This document shows, piece after piece, positions 10,001-20,231 of a stretch of 64,000 nt of DNA. Position 1 is the stretch's first letter, and every line of letters begins with the position of its first letter. Made by a program: the position numbers and the translations under genes. Source of the DNA: Spirogloea muscicola (taxonomy: Eukaryota; Streptophyta; Zygnematophyceae; Spirogloeales; Spirogloeaceae); the NCBI GenBank assembly GCA_009602725.1, contig WELB01000062.1, positions 396,327 to 460,326 of the forward strand, written 5' to 3'. Under the pieces are notes generated by a model. It was not told where the DNA came from and did not search any database. It saw nothing but the letters and a program-made list of their open reading frames with translations.

Positions 10001-13000
10001 CCCTCTCTCCCAGGGCTGCCTGGAGGACATGACAGCATGCACGCAATGAGGCGAAGGAGCAAAGGATGTAAGTGTGCTGAATACAACAGGACAGCGAATG
10101 CGAGGAGGCCAACCTGCAGTTCCGCGATCGTCTTGACTGATTTCTCTGCCTCCGTGTTCGCCTCGTCAAGCTCCTCCCTGACCTGTTGGATAGTGCACAA
10201 TTAGGAGTACAACAGAAAATTATCTCCCACAGGCCCTGCAGGGAAGCAATGAAGCGATGTCGAGAACCAACATCGTGAACTTCACCTTCTGTAAGCTCTC
10301 AGTCAATCCAGCAACCGCTTGGTCCTCACGTGCTTGTGCCTCTTCTGCTAAGGTCGTCATCTCCAGCAAAGTCTGCAAGATGATCACAGACAGGTATCAC
10401 TGTGCAGCAGCAGTCTATGAAGCAGGTCCTTGACTACGCAACATTCACTTAACAGGTATGAGTTGGCCAGTGTACCTGTTCCTTTGCGGCAGCAAGCCTT
10501 CGCGACTCGTTCAAAGTGAGGTCCTTGGCCTCCAGGCTGCTTCGTAGCTCCCTCACTTCCTCCTTCCATCTGCACCCACCAGGCCGAGCTTGAGCGCCTC
10601 TGTATGTGCAATGGTAATTCAAGCAGGTTACATCCAGGATAAGACACAGCCCACCCTCTTTGGGCCTGTCGCAGCTGCTCCTTCTCCTGCTCGAGCAGCC
10701 GCAAGGCCTCAGCTGCACGCGCCTTGGAACGCTCAAGCTCATCCTGCAATGCAGCCTGCTGTGACACAACTTCTGTCACTCGCTTGCAAGCAGCTCCCAG
10801 TTGAACCTCCACCTCCTCCTTCTCCTTTGTCACCTCCTGGATGCGCTGCTTGGCACGCTTTTGCAGCCGCCCCAGCTTGGCCTCGGCCTCGGCAGACTTG
10901 ACGTTCTCCTCGTGCAGCTTCGCTTGCACTGCCACAAGTAATCGTCCTCGATGAGGGGCCTGAGAGCGTGCCCTCAGGACCTCTTGACAGCCAAGTTGCT
11001 CAGAAAAAGCAGCAGCTGAGGCTTGTAACAGGAACTCACACTCGTGCAATTCAGCCGCCAGCTTGTCAGCCCTCTGCTCAGCTGCTGCCCGGACCGCACG
11101 TGCTTCCGTCAGCTCTGCTCCAGCATGTGCAGCCATGGCACCCTTGCTGGCCTGTAGTCCTGCACATTCCTTGCGAGCCTGCTCGACTTCCTCACGGAGC
11201 CGTGTGCTTTTGTCCTCCTCCTCTCTTAGCATGCTTCGAAGCTTGTCCATCTCCTCCATGTGCCGATAGGCTTCAGCCTCCCTCGGCAGCACCGCACCAT
11301 TCTCATGACCAACCGGCAACATTGCTTCCTTTGAATGGGCAATGACTTTGGGCCCAGCAGGATCCTCCCCTGACTGTGCTTCCGTTGCGCGAGCTTCAAT
11401 GCTCTCGTCTGCAAGCTTCTCCGTGCTTGCCTGCAAAGCCTGCAACTTGTTCTCCAGTTCCGTCTGCACGAGCCTAGCATGCTCGCCCTCCTTTTGTAGA
11501 CGAGCCTCCTCTAGCATGTGCTGCTGAAGCTCCTTCTGAAGGCGCTCCACTTCTGCAGTCAAGGCCTCAGCACGAAGTGCCTGCTCTCTACCTACCCGCA
11601 ACTCCTCTTCCTGCCTCTGCGCCTGCTCAGCTATCAGATCCCCTTTGCTGGAAGTAGTAGCTGCTTCATCTGCAAGCGCCTGCAGGCGACGGATCTCTGC
11701 TTTCAAGTCCTCAGTATAAATTTCATGAGTATTTTGGGCGGCTTGCAGTGAGCTTCTCAGATCGTCCCTCTCACGCAGCAGTTCTGAAGATGCAAGCGTT
11801 TGCGCGTGCTTGAGCTCCTCTGCGCTTGCTAGATCTTCTCTCAAGTCAGCCGCATCAGCCTGAAGCCTTGCACACTCCTCATGGTGCCGCCTGCTCAACT
11901 CCTCTTTGTCACGCTCGGACTGCAAACACATTGTTCCGAGCGACGATGAACTCACACACACCTCAATCTCATTGATGCAAGGCGGCTCACTCTTGACTTG
12001 GCCTGCTGGCACTAACGATGAGAATCAACTCTCTGACTCTCTGTCTCTTCCAGCTTAGTCAGCACCAGTGTTGACACAAATACTTGACAGGACGAAGCAC
12101 AGGTATGATCTTCGTAGGGAGCTTTGCTGCCAACATAATCTGCAACAGGAAGTCAGCACGAAGTGACCATGGTGGAACAAGCTCCTACTTTCATATTCAT
12201 CGCTCTTGTGTACGTTGCAGGGAGCATCGTACACACACCTGGGTCCCTTCAGGAGCATGTTGCATTGTTTCTTCAGCGAGTCTGTTGGCTGCCTCAAGCT
12301 CCTCCAGCAGTCTGCTTTCCCAGCCCAATTGCCAGTCAGGCTGCCATGCTCTGCATCCTGATATTCTGACAGGCCTGCATCGGGCCTGTCTAACATGGTA
12401 CTTAGTCCTAGGGAAGGGTGTACGCACCTGTGCAACTGCTGCTCCAAGGCCAGCGTCCTGTCCTTGGCCTGGGCCCTCACTTCTTGGAGCTCATCGAGCG
12501 CAACAGCCTCCCGCTGCCGCGCCTGTGACACCTGCTCAACGGCGTCTGCTAGCTGCTGCTGCAAAGCGTCCCGCTCCTGGTCCTGCAGCAAGATGGCGGC
12601 GCAGCATTTTGGGGGAGAGAGGGGCGATAGCCTGCAGTCTTGCAAGGTCTGTGACAGCTTGCGAGGAAGATGCGTGGTGAGTGCAGGGGGCTAAGCTCGC
12701 ACAGCGGCGTGGGGCTGCCCTCCCGAGCCTGCTTCTGCACCCTGCGGAGGCGTAGCAGGGCTTGACGTTGTTGCTTCCGGCGTGCCTTGGAGGCGTGCCT
12801 CTGCAGCGAGAGAAGCAGCAGAGGCGGTGGCGGTCAGCCTGAGGCCGCCGGGAAGCATCTCGGCGCAGTCGTGCGTGGGAAGCGATTGAGAGCCTCGTGG
12901 CGCGGGCGCACGGACCCGGCGCAGCGGGAGCGGCGGCGGCGACGGCGTGGCCACGCGCGGCGGCGAGCGCCTCGTCCTTGGCACGAAGCTCGGCCTGCTG

Positions 13001-13096
13001 CTTGCGCATGGCGGCCATGATGCGCTTTTTCATGGCGGCCATCTCGGCGTGCAGGCGGGCGTTTTCCTCGCGCAGGAGCGCGCCGCCGTCGTCCAT
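7081..13096 (-). CDS. GRIP-domain golgin (trans-Golgi tether), about 20 exons
   Basis: Long coiled coil ending in a GRIP domain (DMTYLKNVILKLL...LLPVVAMLLQFSPEE), the module that in other eukaryotes binds ARL1-GTP and places golgins on the trans-Golgi. Start 13096 (MDDGGALLREENARLHAEM). Exons after the first: 12582-12428, 12311-12239, 11919-10655, 10569-10476, 10372-10286, 10182-10114, 10019-9903, 9777-9669, 9567-9488, 9362-9234, 9140-9040, 8917-8784, 8648-8551, 8422-8297, 8186-8159 (tentative 28 nt), 7992-7931, 7801-7730, 7626-7414, 7215-7081. Phases agree throughout, giving about 1,050 residues plus the first exon. The tail (EE|LRRCVDSYRA...SLLSRLASLS) is like plant GRIP proteins. The 3' end of exon 1 and any exon between 12583 and about 12960 are not resolved. 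10923-11039 may be an extra in-frame intron. Confidence 0.88.
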
Positions 13097-13423
13097 GGCG
13101 GGAGGTGGGGGCGCGAGGCGCGCGCCAAGGCCGCCACCGCCGCCACCAAGTGACGGTGGGCAGTTCCCCGTTGAAAGGCCCGGGAGGGCGCCAAAGCACA
13201 CCACACCACTCGGCTTCACAGGCGCGCCTTCTTCGTCGTCGTCGTCGTCGTCGGGGCTCTTGGCGAGACGAGGCCTAGGCCTTCTTGGCCTTCCGTTCCG
13301 GGCTGGCCTTCCGCCGCCCCTTTTGAAAGGCCGCCTCCTCGTGCCGTCACGGCCCCACAGTGCCCTGCTGGGCACCGTCTCCCCGCCCTGAGGCGCCAGT
13401 GGCAGCCCCCCCGCGCCCGCGCC
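13097..13423. promoter_or_regulatory. Shared divergent promoter region, golgin / GST
   Basis: 327 bp separate the start codons of the golgin (-) and the GST (+). The interval is GC-rich and holds a (TCG)7 run; I see no TATA box. It must contain both 5' UTRs and presumably both core promoters. Co-regulation is inferred only from the arrangement. Confidence 0.6.
13233..13253. repeat. (TCG)7 microsatellite
   Basis: Seven perfect TCG triplets in the divergent promoter region. Read on the minus strand they would give a poly-Asp stretch upstream of the golgin ATG, but that frame extension is not supported as protein. Confidence 0.85.
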
Positions 13424-15662
13424 ATGGCGCCCGCGGCGGCGCCGCCGGGGCGCCCGGTGCAGCTCCACGCGGACCTCATGTCGCAGCCGTGCCGCGCCGT
13501 CCTCCTCTTCTGCAGGCGCGCGCCTCGCCCGCGCCCGCGCCTCCGCTGTGCTGGCTGTGCGGCCTCCGCGCTCACCGCCTTCGCTGCCCACCGCGCCTGC
13601 GCTCCCAGGCTGACGTGCGTTCCGTGCGAGCTGCACCTCCTGCGCATCGCCAAGGGCGAGGCCGCCACAGCCTCCTTCCGAGGTCCCCCTCCTTCCTCCC
13701 TCCCTCCCTCCCCCCCCTCTCTCCCTTGGCTCCCCCCCCTCCGCCTCCTCCTCCTCCGCCGCCCCTCGCCCTTCCCCTGCTCTCCACCCTCCCCTTTCTC
13801 TCCCTCTCCGCTTCCACTCCCTCCGCTTCACCTTCCCTTTCCCTGTCCGTCCCCCTCTCCCATCCTCCCCCCCTCCCTCTCCCTCCCTCTCCCTCTGCTT
13901 CCTTCGCCCAACCCCTCCCTCCCAAAATCCCACATCTTCCTCTCTCTGCGCATCCCCTTCCCACTACTCCCCTTCTCGCGCCCTCATCTGCCCACTTGTC
14001 TTCTCCCTCTCCTGCCCTCTTTCAGCTCTACTCTGCAACCTCTTCCCAGCCCCTTTGGTTCTTGGAGCTCTGCCCCCATGTCGCTTGGAGCTCAGCAGTG
14101 CAGACGGCAACTGATGCACTGTGTCACACCTCCGCCACTTATCGACCCCTGCTGAGTCCAATTTCCGCATTGGCTCCAGCCATTAATCCTCTTGGAAAGG
14201 TGCCAGCCATTGTAGATGACCAATTCAGGCTCTCTGAGAGGTGCATTTACTGCTACATCTTGCCATACTTGCCGTCAATCTGTCAGCCAGCTTGTTCTGC
14301 TGAGAAACTTACTGTAGGCGACTCCTTTGAGTACCACATACTCTTTCTACTCGGTGTACATGGGGTGAACGCCCCGCAGCCAAGTGCATTGGTAGTGAAA
14401 ATGGCACCTCTATCCACAACTCCTTCGTCTGGCCTTGTTGGAGCACTGTACATGCTGCCAGAATTGGACCAGATCCGTCATCTTTGTTTCGTTGTATCTC
14501 CATTGATGCAGTCATGCTATCATGAGGTACCTCGTTCAAACCCGAGTTTCCATTCCAGACCACTGGTAAGTACGAATCCCTCTTTGCGGTCTGCCCATGG
14601 AAAGCTCTGGCTTCAACGAGGATCATTGCATGGTAGTTTGAGCATCGCATAAACACCTTGCCCAGGTTTCCAACGGATGCCACGTCGCGTGCTAAGGTGG
14701 ATAGCGTCCTCGACTGGCATCATTCAAACCTGAGAAGAGGCTGTGGTAAGTTGCACAAAGCTGGCTTAAAGTAACCCACTTGCACCACTGCTTGGTAGTG
14801 CTGCAACTTCCCCACAATATTCTATCAATCTGTTGCTCGAATCCGAGTCCAACATCCACAAGACAACGTGCAAATTTATTAACTTGAAGGCGCTTGAAGA
14901 AGAGGACCTCACAGAGTGCAACATTTGGGGAAATTGTTCCGCCTGACACCGCTCGATCTGTCCTAGCAAATACATGTGCATGGACATCTGTGTTCGATTA
15001 AGCTACTCTGACAGATTATGGCGTGAGTCGCTGCCCGCTGTCAGCTGGGATTGTGTTCAACAGGGTGCTGGCGCCATCACTTGGACGACCGTTGAATGAA
15101 ACTGCTGCTGCTGAAGCGGAGATGATACTGCGTGCATCTCTGAGAACCATGGATACGGTTTGGCTGGTCGGAGAAGCCCCCTTCTTGGCAGGTCAATCTC
15201 GACCATCTATTGCCGACATCAGCCTCAGCTGCGAGTTGATGCAAGTCAAGGTATGGGATGATCGAGCTGCAAACTGGTGTGCCTCCGTGGCGCGGCTAAA
15301 AATTCTCCAAGACCATGAAGATCCTGAAGCACCGACTTTTTATGCACCTGTATACATCCATCACATGCCTGCTGTCACAGTCAATGCTTGTGTCATGGGC
15401 TTCATCATTTGGGTCCTCTGCTTTGCCACCTACATACCGCGTCTCCTGGCAGCTCCTTGGGGACGACTTCCATCGTGGCATTGTGCATGCAACACCAAAT
15501 GTAGAAGCTTGGCTCCAAGCGGTGCAGTCAGCAACCAGTCCGCACTTTGAAGCTGTTCATCAAGTGCTTTACAAGGCAGCCGCTCGACTCAAAGAAGTTC
15601 AAATCTCTTCGGTGGAACGTGGGAGCAATCATCGACAATTACTCCGGAATTCGCGATTATAG
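13424..15662 (+). CDS. Theta-class glutathione S-transferase
   Basis: Cytosolic enzyme conjugating glutathione to electrophiles or reducing organic hydroperoxides. Exons: 13424-13515, 13609-13682, 14180-14240, one unresolved exon of roughly 17-20 codons somewhere in 14241-14665, then 14666-14745, 15045-15250, 15453-15662. The N-terminal domain has DLMSQPCRAVLLFC, where the Ser before Gln-Pro is the theta-class catalytic serine, and INPLGKVPAIVDDQF of the glutathione site. The C-terminal helical domain has VDSVLDWHHSNLRRG, AGIVFNRVLAPSLGRPL, PSIADISLSCELMQ and SPHFEAVHQVL. Splicing 13515 to 13609 restores FC-RLTCVPCELHLLRIAKG with exact family spacing but needs a GC-AG intron. Expected length is about 255 residues. 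Intron 2 is a long pyrimidine tract. The start ATG leaves an Ala/Pro-rich leader of ten residues. Confidence 0.87.
13683..14040 (+). repeat. Long pyrimidine (C/T) tract in GST intron 2
   Basis: About 350 bp that is overwhelmingly C and T on the + strand, with CCCT and TCCC runs. It makes misleading long open frames on both strands. Strong strand asymmetry of this kind can form triplex or R-loop structures; none is shown here. Confidence 0.8.
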
Positions 15663-16776
15663 CTTCACATCCCTAGCCTTCCATATGCATGCAGCGTGTG
15701 GTGCCCTATGACTCTTGGGGCGTAATACAATAGTATTTGCACACTCTCCACTGGAATAGCTCCTATCTGATGTGCACATTTGGAACAATGGTATGTATTT
15801 TGGTCCTCCGACCCGGAATACTGCATAGGATCTATACATCACAACCGAAGAGTGCTGCTACCCATGTTTCTGTACTTGCCTAGCTCGTTAGTTATGCATT
15901 TGTCTGTGCTTTTTTGTATTATGAAAGTGCCACAGCAGCTGCTGTATGTTCCGGGGCTATAAGCATACTCTGTCGCCTTTGCTTGTGCTCGTGCGTTGAA
16001 ATCGCTTTATTTTTTGCCATGTCGCTGTGATGGTCGGCTTATGAGAATTACTAATGTTCCAATGTGAGTTTTAGTAGCTCTGACATGGGTCGCGACCTCT
16101 ACCCTGTTTGCCTGGATGAGCAAGCCTGGACATCAACTCCTTCGGCTGCTTCTTCGCTGTATGTAGTGTATCATCAAGGTGCGCTTGGCTGGCGGAGATT
16201 CAGTGATGCACTAGTGAGATTAGATGTCGTACAGGGCAATCTGATTGATGGGTACAAGAGTTGTCCAGAATGAGCCAGCTAAGCTTCCAATGCTTGTCTT
16301 GCTCAGCATGATACCAGCTATAGAGAGTGAGCTACTTCATCCATACATGTAAGAGTGCAGAGCTCCATAATCTAGGCGTGAAGACACAGCTGATGTACGG
16401 GCACTCGGATCTGCAGCCAATGGTACGCTCAATGTAACAAGTCCCATTGTTAGACAACAACAACAGTCGAGATGCCCGGGCGGATTTTTAGACAACAACA
16501 AGTGTCGAGAGGTGGCCTGCCCAGCCATTCTATTACCAAACCACACCCTCTGAAATGGGCGGCGGGCCCGATGTGTGACGCCTGCTGTACTCAATTGTAA
16601 ACTGAACATCTGGCCAATCACCGTGGACGCCAAGGGACGTCACTCAATCACACCCTACACATCGTGGTCGTACAACCTGACGAGTGACCACTTCCCTTGG
16701 TCAATGGGGTCGTTACGAAGGCCTTTGAAGGCCCAGCATCAACCCACATTGCTGGCCACGCAGTAGAGACAATAGC
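15663..16776. other. GST 3' flank, no gene seen
   Basis: Holds the presumed GST 3' UTR and more AT-rich sequence. The longest frames (about 60-100 codons) are unrecognised and lack coding features. A short unit with AGACAACAACA occurs twice (16452-16462 and 16490-16500). Confidence 0.55.
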
Positions 16777-16917
16777 TGTAGCGTTCCGCCCGTCTGGGCG
16801 CATTACCCTCCCAGTAACGCATACACGTGGTATCTGTCGCGCGGCCCATCTCCGTGTATTCCCCCGTGCGCATTGTCTATTACTGCCAGCGTTGTGTCGC
16901 TTGGCGTGACCCCTGTC

Positions 16918-17042
16918 TTGCGGTATCCTCGAGGTCCGTCCGTGGACGTCACATGTCCTACGGATCCCTTACGGTCCGCCCGTGGACGGTACATGTCCAC
17001 CCTACGGTATTCTCGAGGTTTTCACGTGGACGTGACATGTCC
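16918..17042 (+). repeat. Three imperfect ~40-bp units in an LTR
   Basis: Units share CCTACGG / CTCGAGG / CGTGGACGT-ACATGTCC blocks. They occupy the upstream half of the family C LTR, where U3 enhancers would be expected. Confidence 0.65.
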
Positions 17043-17275
17043 CCGCGACCGACCCTCGTTAAGGGCTCGCCCGTGAGGCCCGCCCCTGACGGGGTGGGCC
17101 TTGAAACAGCTCCCCTTGGAGGGGGGGCGGCAGTGAAGCATCGGCTGCTGAGACCGAACGGGGCAATTCGATCAGTGAGGCCAGAGAAAGGCAGAGCCCT
17201 GCTTGCCTGCTGCCGCAGCCGACGCCACAGCCCTGCTGCTGCCGTCTGCTGCCCAGCCCGTCGCCGCAGCTCGTC

Positions 17276-18026
17276 TGTAACGTGCCCAGGTTTGTGAGCG
17301 CCAAACAGTGTTGTTAACGCTTACATGATGTTCTTTCAGCCTTTTGTGCCGGACGGCACGAACCGCCCTGGCACTCGTGCGGTTGCCGTTTCGTCAGGGC
17401 TCGTGCGGGTGGCCTCGCATGCTCTCCGTCATGCTCAATTAGACATGCTCGGCGGCATGTGCGGGCCCGGACGTCCCCGGCGGCATGTTCGGCCGCGGCC
17501 ATGCTCGGCTATGCCCGACCTCGGCCATGCCTGGCGGCATGCTCTGCCGCGGCCATGCTCGGTGCCATGGCGCCTGCTGGAGACAGCTCGTGGTTCCTTC
17601 GTCAGGCACGCTCCTCGCGGACGAGCCTTGGCGCGACCCCCATACACCCTGGAGGGAGGGTGGCACGGAGAAGCACTTACTATTGCACGGAGCAAAGAGA
17701 GACCCGACCGGAGGCCGGGGACTCGGTGAAGCTCTGAGAGGCGCAGCCTTGCGGCTGCCTGCTGCTGTAGACCGCGGCCGCGCGTGGCTCGTTGCCGGCT
17801 CTGCTGAGGAGACCTTGGCAGCGTCCTGCTAGAGGCAAGTCTACAGCGCGTGCCCAGGAGGTGGAGCTGCTGCCTGGCGGTAGCACCACAGGGCAAGTCT
17901 TCCGCTGTGCCAAAGTGCTTCCTCGTGGCGGGTGGTTGTCCCTAAATCCCCCCTAAATCCCCAAGCACTCAATCCCAAAGAGGACGCATTCGGCTCTAAC
18001 TTGCCTATTAGGGACCAAACGCTACA
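17276..18026 (+). mobile_element. Solo LTR, family D, TSD TCGTC
   Basis: A 751-bp LTR beginning TGTAACGTGCCC and ending ACGCTACA, flanked by perfect 5-bp duplications TCGTC (17271-17275 and 18027-18031). It lies inside the older family C LTR; the C sequence runs on across it, as comparison with 49940-49990 shows. A partial D copy is at 48609-48716 and an inverted one at 50529-51689. Confidence 0.85.
17441..17570 (+). repeat. GCATGCTCGGC-type short repeats in LTR D
   Basis: Repeated variants of GGCCATGCTCGGCGGCATG, partly palindromic, in the 5' half of the LTR. A related stretch occurs inverted at 50530-50600. Confidence 0.6.
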
Positions 18027-18071
18027 TCGTCGCTGCGCACATCGCCGGCTCTCCGTAAGTACCATGGCTGC

Positions 18072-18816
18072 GCCCCATGCGGGAAAAGCAATTTAGTGTG
18101 CATGGCATTCTCGTGGAGGCCGGCTTCTCGGTGGCCGCCGAGAACTCCGCAGTCATGCCGCTCCAACGGGTGGACGGTCTCCACGCCCGTCGCGTCGACC
18201 TTGTGGCCACCCCACCAGCTGGCGGGCCACGTCTTATCCTTAACGTGGTGACCACTGACCCCTACGACCGCTCACATCCCGCCCAGTGTGCCTCCGAGGC
18301 TCGGTATGCAGTAGCCTGCGCCGCTCGGGCCAAGGAGCTCAAATACGCAGATCACCCGCGGGAAGACGAGCTCTTCCCGCTCGCCATCGACATGCACGGT
18401 GCGGTGGGCGCTCGGTGGCTCGAGCTGCTCAACCAGCTCTCACGTCACGCCATCGTCCGCCGCTTCCATGGGGAGCCGGTGGACTTTCATGCAGCCGGGT
18501 CGCTCGCGCAGGTGTACCGCTTGCGCTTGGCCGTCTCGGTGCAGAGGTCTATGGCTCGCGCGCTGCACCTGCGTGCCGGAAGAGCCTCGCTGCTGCCTCT
18601 GGCTCTGGCCAGGGGACCCGCTTCCAGGAGCCAACTTTCTCTGACCTGCGGCTGCTTGGCAGGGCTTTCTGAGTGCTTCGTAGCTGCTTAGTTGTTTGTT
18701 GTGCTCGTTTTTCTTCTTGCTTCCCGTGGCCCCTTCTCGTACTTGATTCATTCTTTTCGGGCTGGCTTTTCCGGCTCCTATCCTCAATGGGCGAGCCCTT
18801 CTCCCATTAAGCCGAG
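18072..18816 (+). mobile_element. 5'-truncated LINE copy inside LTR C
   Basis: It carries the last ~200 codons of the LINE ORF and a tail with a decayed GGGCTGG-CTTTT-CCGGCTCC hairpin near 18759-18780, ending around GGGCGAGCCCTTCTCC. LTR C sequence flanks it on both sides. Target duplications are not clear. Confidence 0.75.
18077..18691 (+). pseudogene. LINE ORF C-terminal fragment
   Basis: 204 open codons corresponding to about residue 475 to the end of the ORF at 24042-26063. It keeps RRVDLVATPPAGGPRLI followed by NVVTTDPYD, the nuclease-like motif pair, and AAGSLAQVYRLRLAVSVQRS. Near the end the frame shifts relative to the family end (FSDLRLLGRAF lies in another frame at about 18640-18670). 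The RT part is absent, so it is not functional. Confidence 0.75.
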
Positions 18817-19049
18817 ACTCTCAGTAGAGTCGCCGCCTTCTGGCGGCACCTCAGGGTAAGACATTTGCTGTGTGTTGTGCTAGTGCTTCATTGTAGGGAA
18901 TTCATATCTAAACCCCCATTGACCGAACCCAATCAGGACGTACTAATCCCTAACTGAGTGTACGGGGATTAGGACGTTTCAGTTGCAGCACTAGTTCGAC
19001 TACCCTCGCTGCACCACCTTTTTCCCATCAATTGCAGCGACATCTTTGA

Positions 19050-19340
19050 TTGCGTACATCCCACTTTCCATACAAATGGACTGACACACGACGTGAAAAT
19101 CTGCTTCTGCCTGGCCGAGATGGGCTTGCCTGCAGCATATCTGTTGTCGGTATCGGGCCGTCGTTTGTTTGCAGCAAGCTCGGCCATGTGTTTTGCGCCA
19201 TAACTCGACGAGCTTGGCCCGACGGCAGAAGGGCTTGGATCTTGTTTGTCAGTATCCAGTTAAATGGCGACCCTTACTTGCTGACCCGTGCTTACTGAGC
19301 AGACCGGCTTAGCAGCAGAGCCGGTCTGCTCGTGTACCGC
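19050..19340 (+). mobile_element. Diverged LINE end with perfect 13-bp hairpin
   Basis: The frame ends NGDPYLLTRAY, stop, at 19298, like the LINE terminus LLTRGY. Overlapping the stop is a perfect inverted repeat, GAGCAGACCGGCT (19297-19309) and AGCCGGTCTGCTC (19319-19331). The layout, ORF end then hairpin, mirrors the LINE tails, but the hairpin sequence differs. It may be a separate LINE subfamily. Confidence 0.45.
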
Positions 19341-20231
19341 GACCGGCTTACCGGGCTAGGCACCTATTGCCAGACTTCGGCCAGGTTTCAAGATAGGCAA
19401 TAGTCATGATGTACAACCACATCATTTTTGCTGCGGGCCACGGGCACGTACCCATGCGGAGTAGCCTACTATGCAGCACACACGTGCAACGTAGCTTTAC
19501 TTTGGATGACCCAGGTGCCCTTCAGTCCACCTTGGGTCAACGGCAATCTCGATGGCAGGAACGCAGGTACTACATGAAATGCACACAGCGGGCAGCTCGG
19601 TTTTTCGCTGCTACCACGACGTATAATAAGCACTAGCTTCTATCCCGCCCGATATTCGGCTGGCCCGTTTGACAGAGGGCTTCTTAAGATTACTGGATTG
19701 CGATTGGCTGCTCCCCCGCAGGCCGTTCACCCGAAGGGGTAAAGACCTTCTCAGCACATTGTGCATTGTGCAAATATCCTAACTCAACTCATTCAAATCA
19801 TACAAGTAAGAAGCTCGCACATAAGGCAGTAGCATTCGGCCCCTAGCACGCACTTAGGAGCTACATGCGTCCTTCTCAGGTTCAGTATTTGGGAGACTCA
19901 GGGATAATAACTACACGCCACGAGGAAGCACTAAATCAGAGCAAGTGAGCACAGCGGAATCCTTGGCTTGTGACACCGCCACTAGGCAGCGGCTCCAGCT
20001 CCTGGGCGAGAGAAAGACCTTCCAGGAGAAGGCGGTAGCTGGAGAAAGGCCAGCCCAGAAAAAGAGAAGTTATTTGGACACTTGCTGCGGACTTGACTCA
20101 AGCAGGGACGCCGCCCCAGTCTCCACAGCGAGCAGGGCGACGAGCCGAGCGGCAGTGGTCTGCAGCAGCAGGGCTGAGCGTCTCTCGGGTGCTCAATGGG
20201 AATTTGTGAGCACCCAGTGGCTACTTGATCC
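19341..20231. other. Unassigned spacer
   Basis: No gene or element terminus recognised. A hairpin GGGTGCTCA (20187-20195) / TGAGCACCC (20207-20215) lies near the right end. The part after 20100 has a CAGCAGCAGGGCTG stretch resembling LTR sequence and may be a very decayed LTR. Confidence 0.4.

Larger units (their letters stand above)
16777..18981 (+). mobile_element. Solo LTR, family C, with two nested insertions
   Basis: A fossil LTR of the same family as 49384-50198, starting TGTAGCGT and ending near GGACGTTTCA. It is split by a family D LTR (17276-18026) and by a LINE copy (18072-18816); about 700 bp of its own sequence remains. The flanks carry no clear target duplication. No coding part of the element remains. 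Confidence 0.65.

Noticed and set aside
12536-13933. 465-codon minus-strand open frame covering the golgin start
   Set aside because: Only the part from 13096 matches a coiled-coil N-terminus. The upstream stretch is the pyrimidine tract and GST exons read backwards, giving low-complexity Gly/Arg/Glu.
14541-14630. KYESLFAVCPW...IIAW frame as the missing GST exon
   Set aside because: Spacing between ES and W fits the family, but there is no acceptor AG at the required position and almost no residue identity.
13360-14652. 430-codon plus-strand open frame
   Set aside because: It runs through GST introns and the C/T tract (Pro/Ser/Leu runs). The real GST exons lie in other frames.
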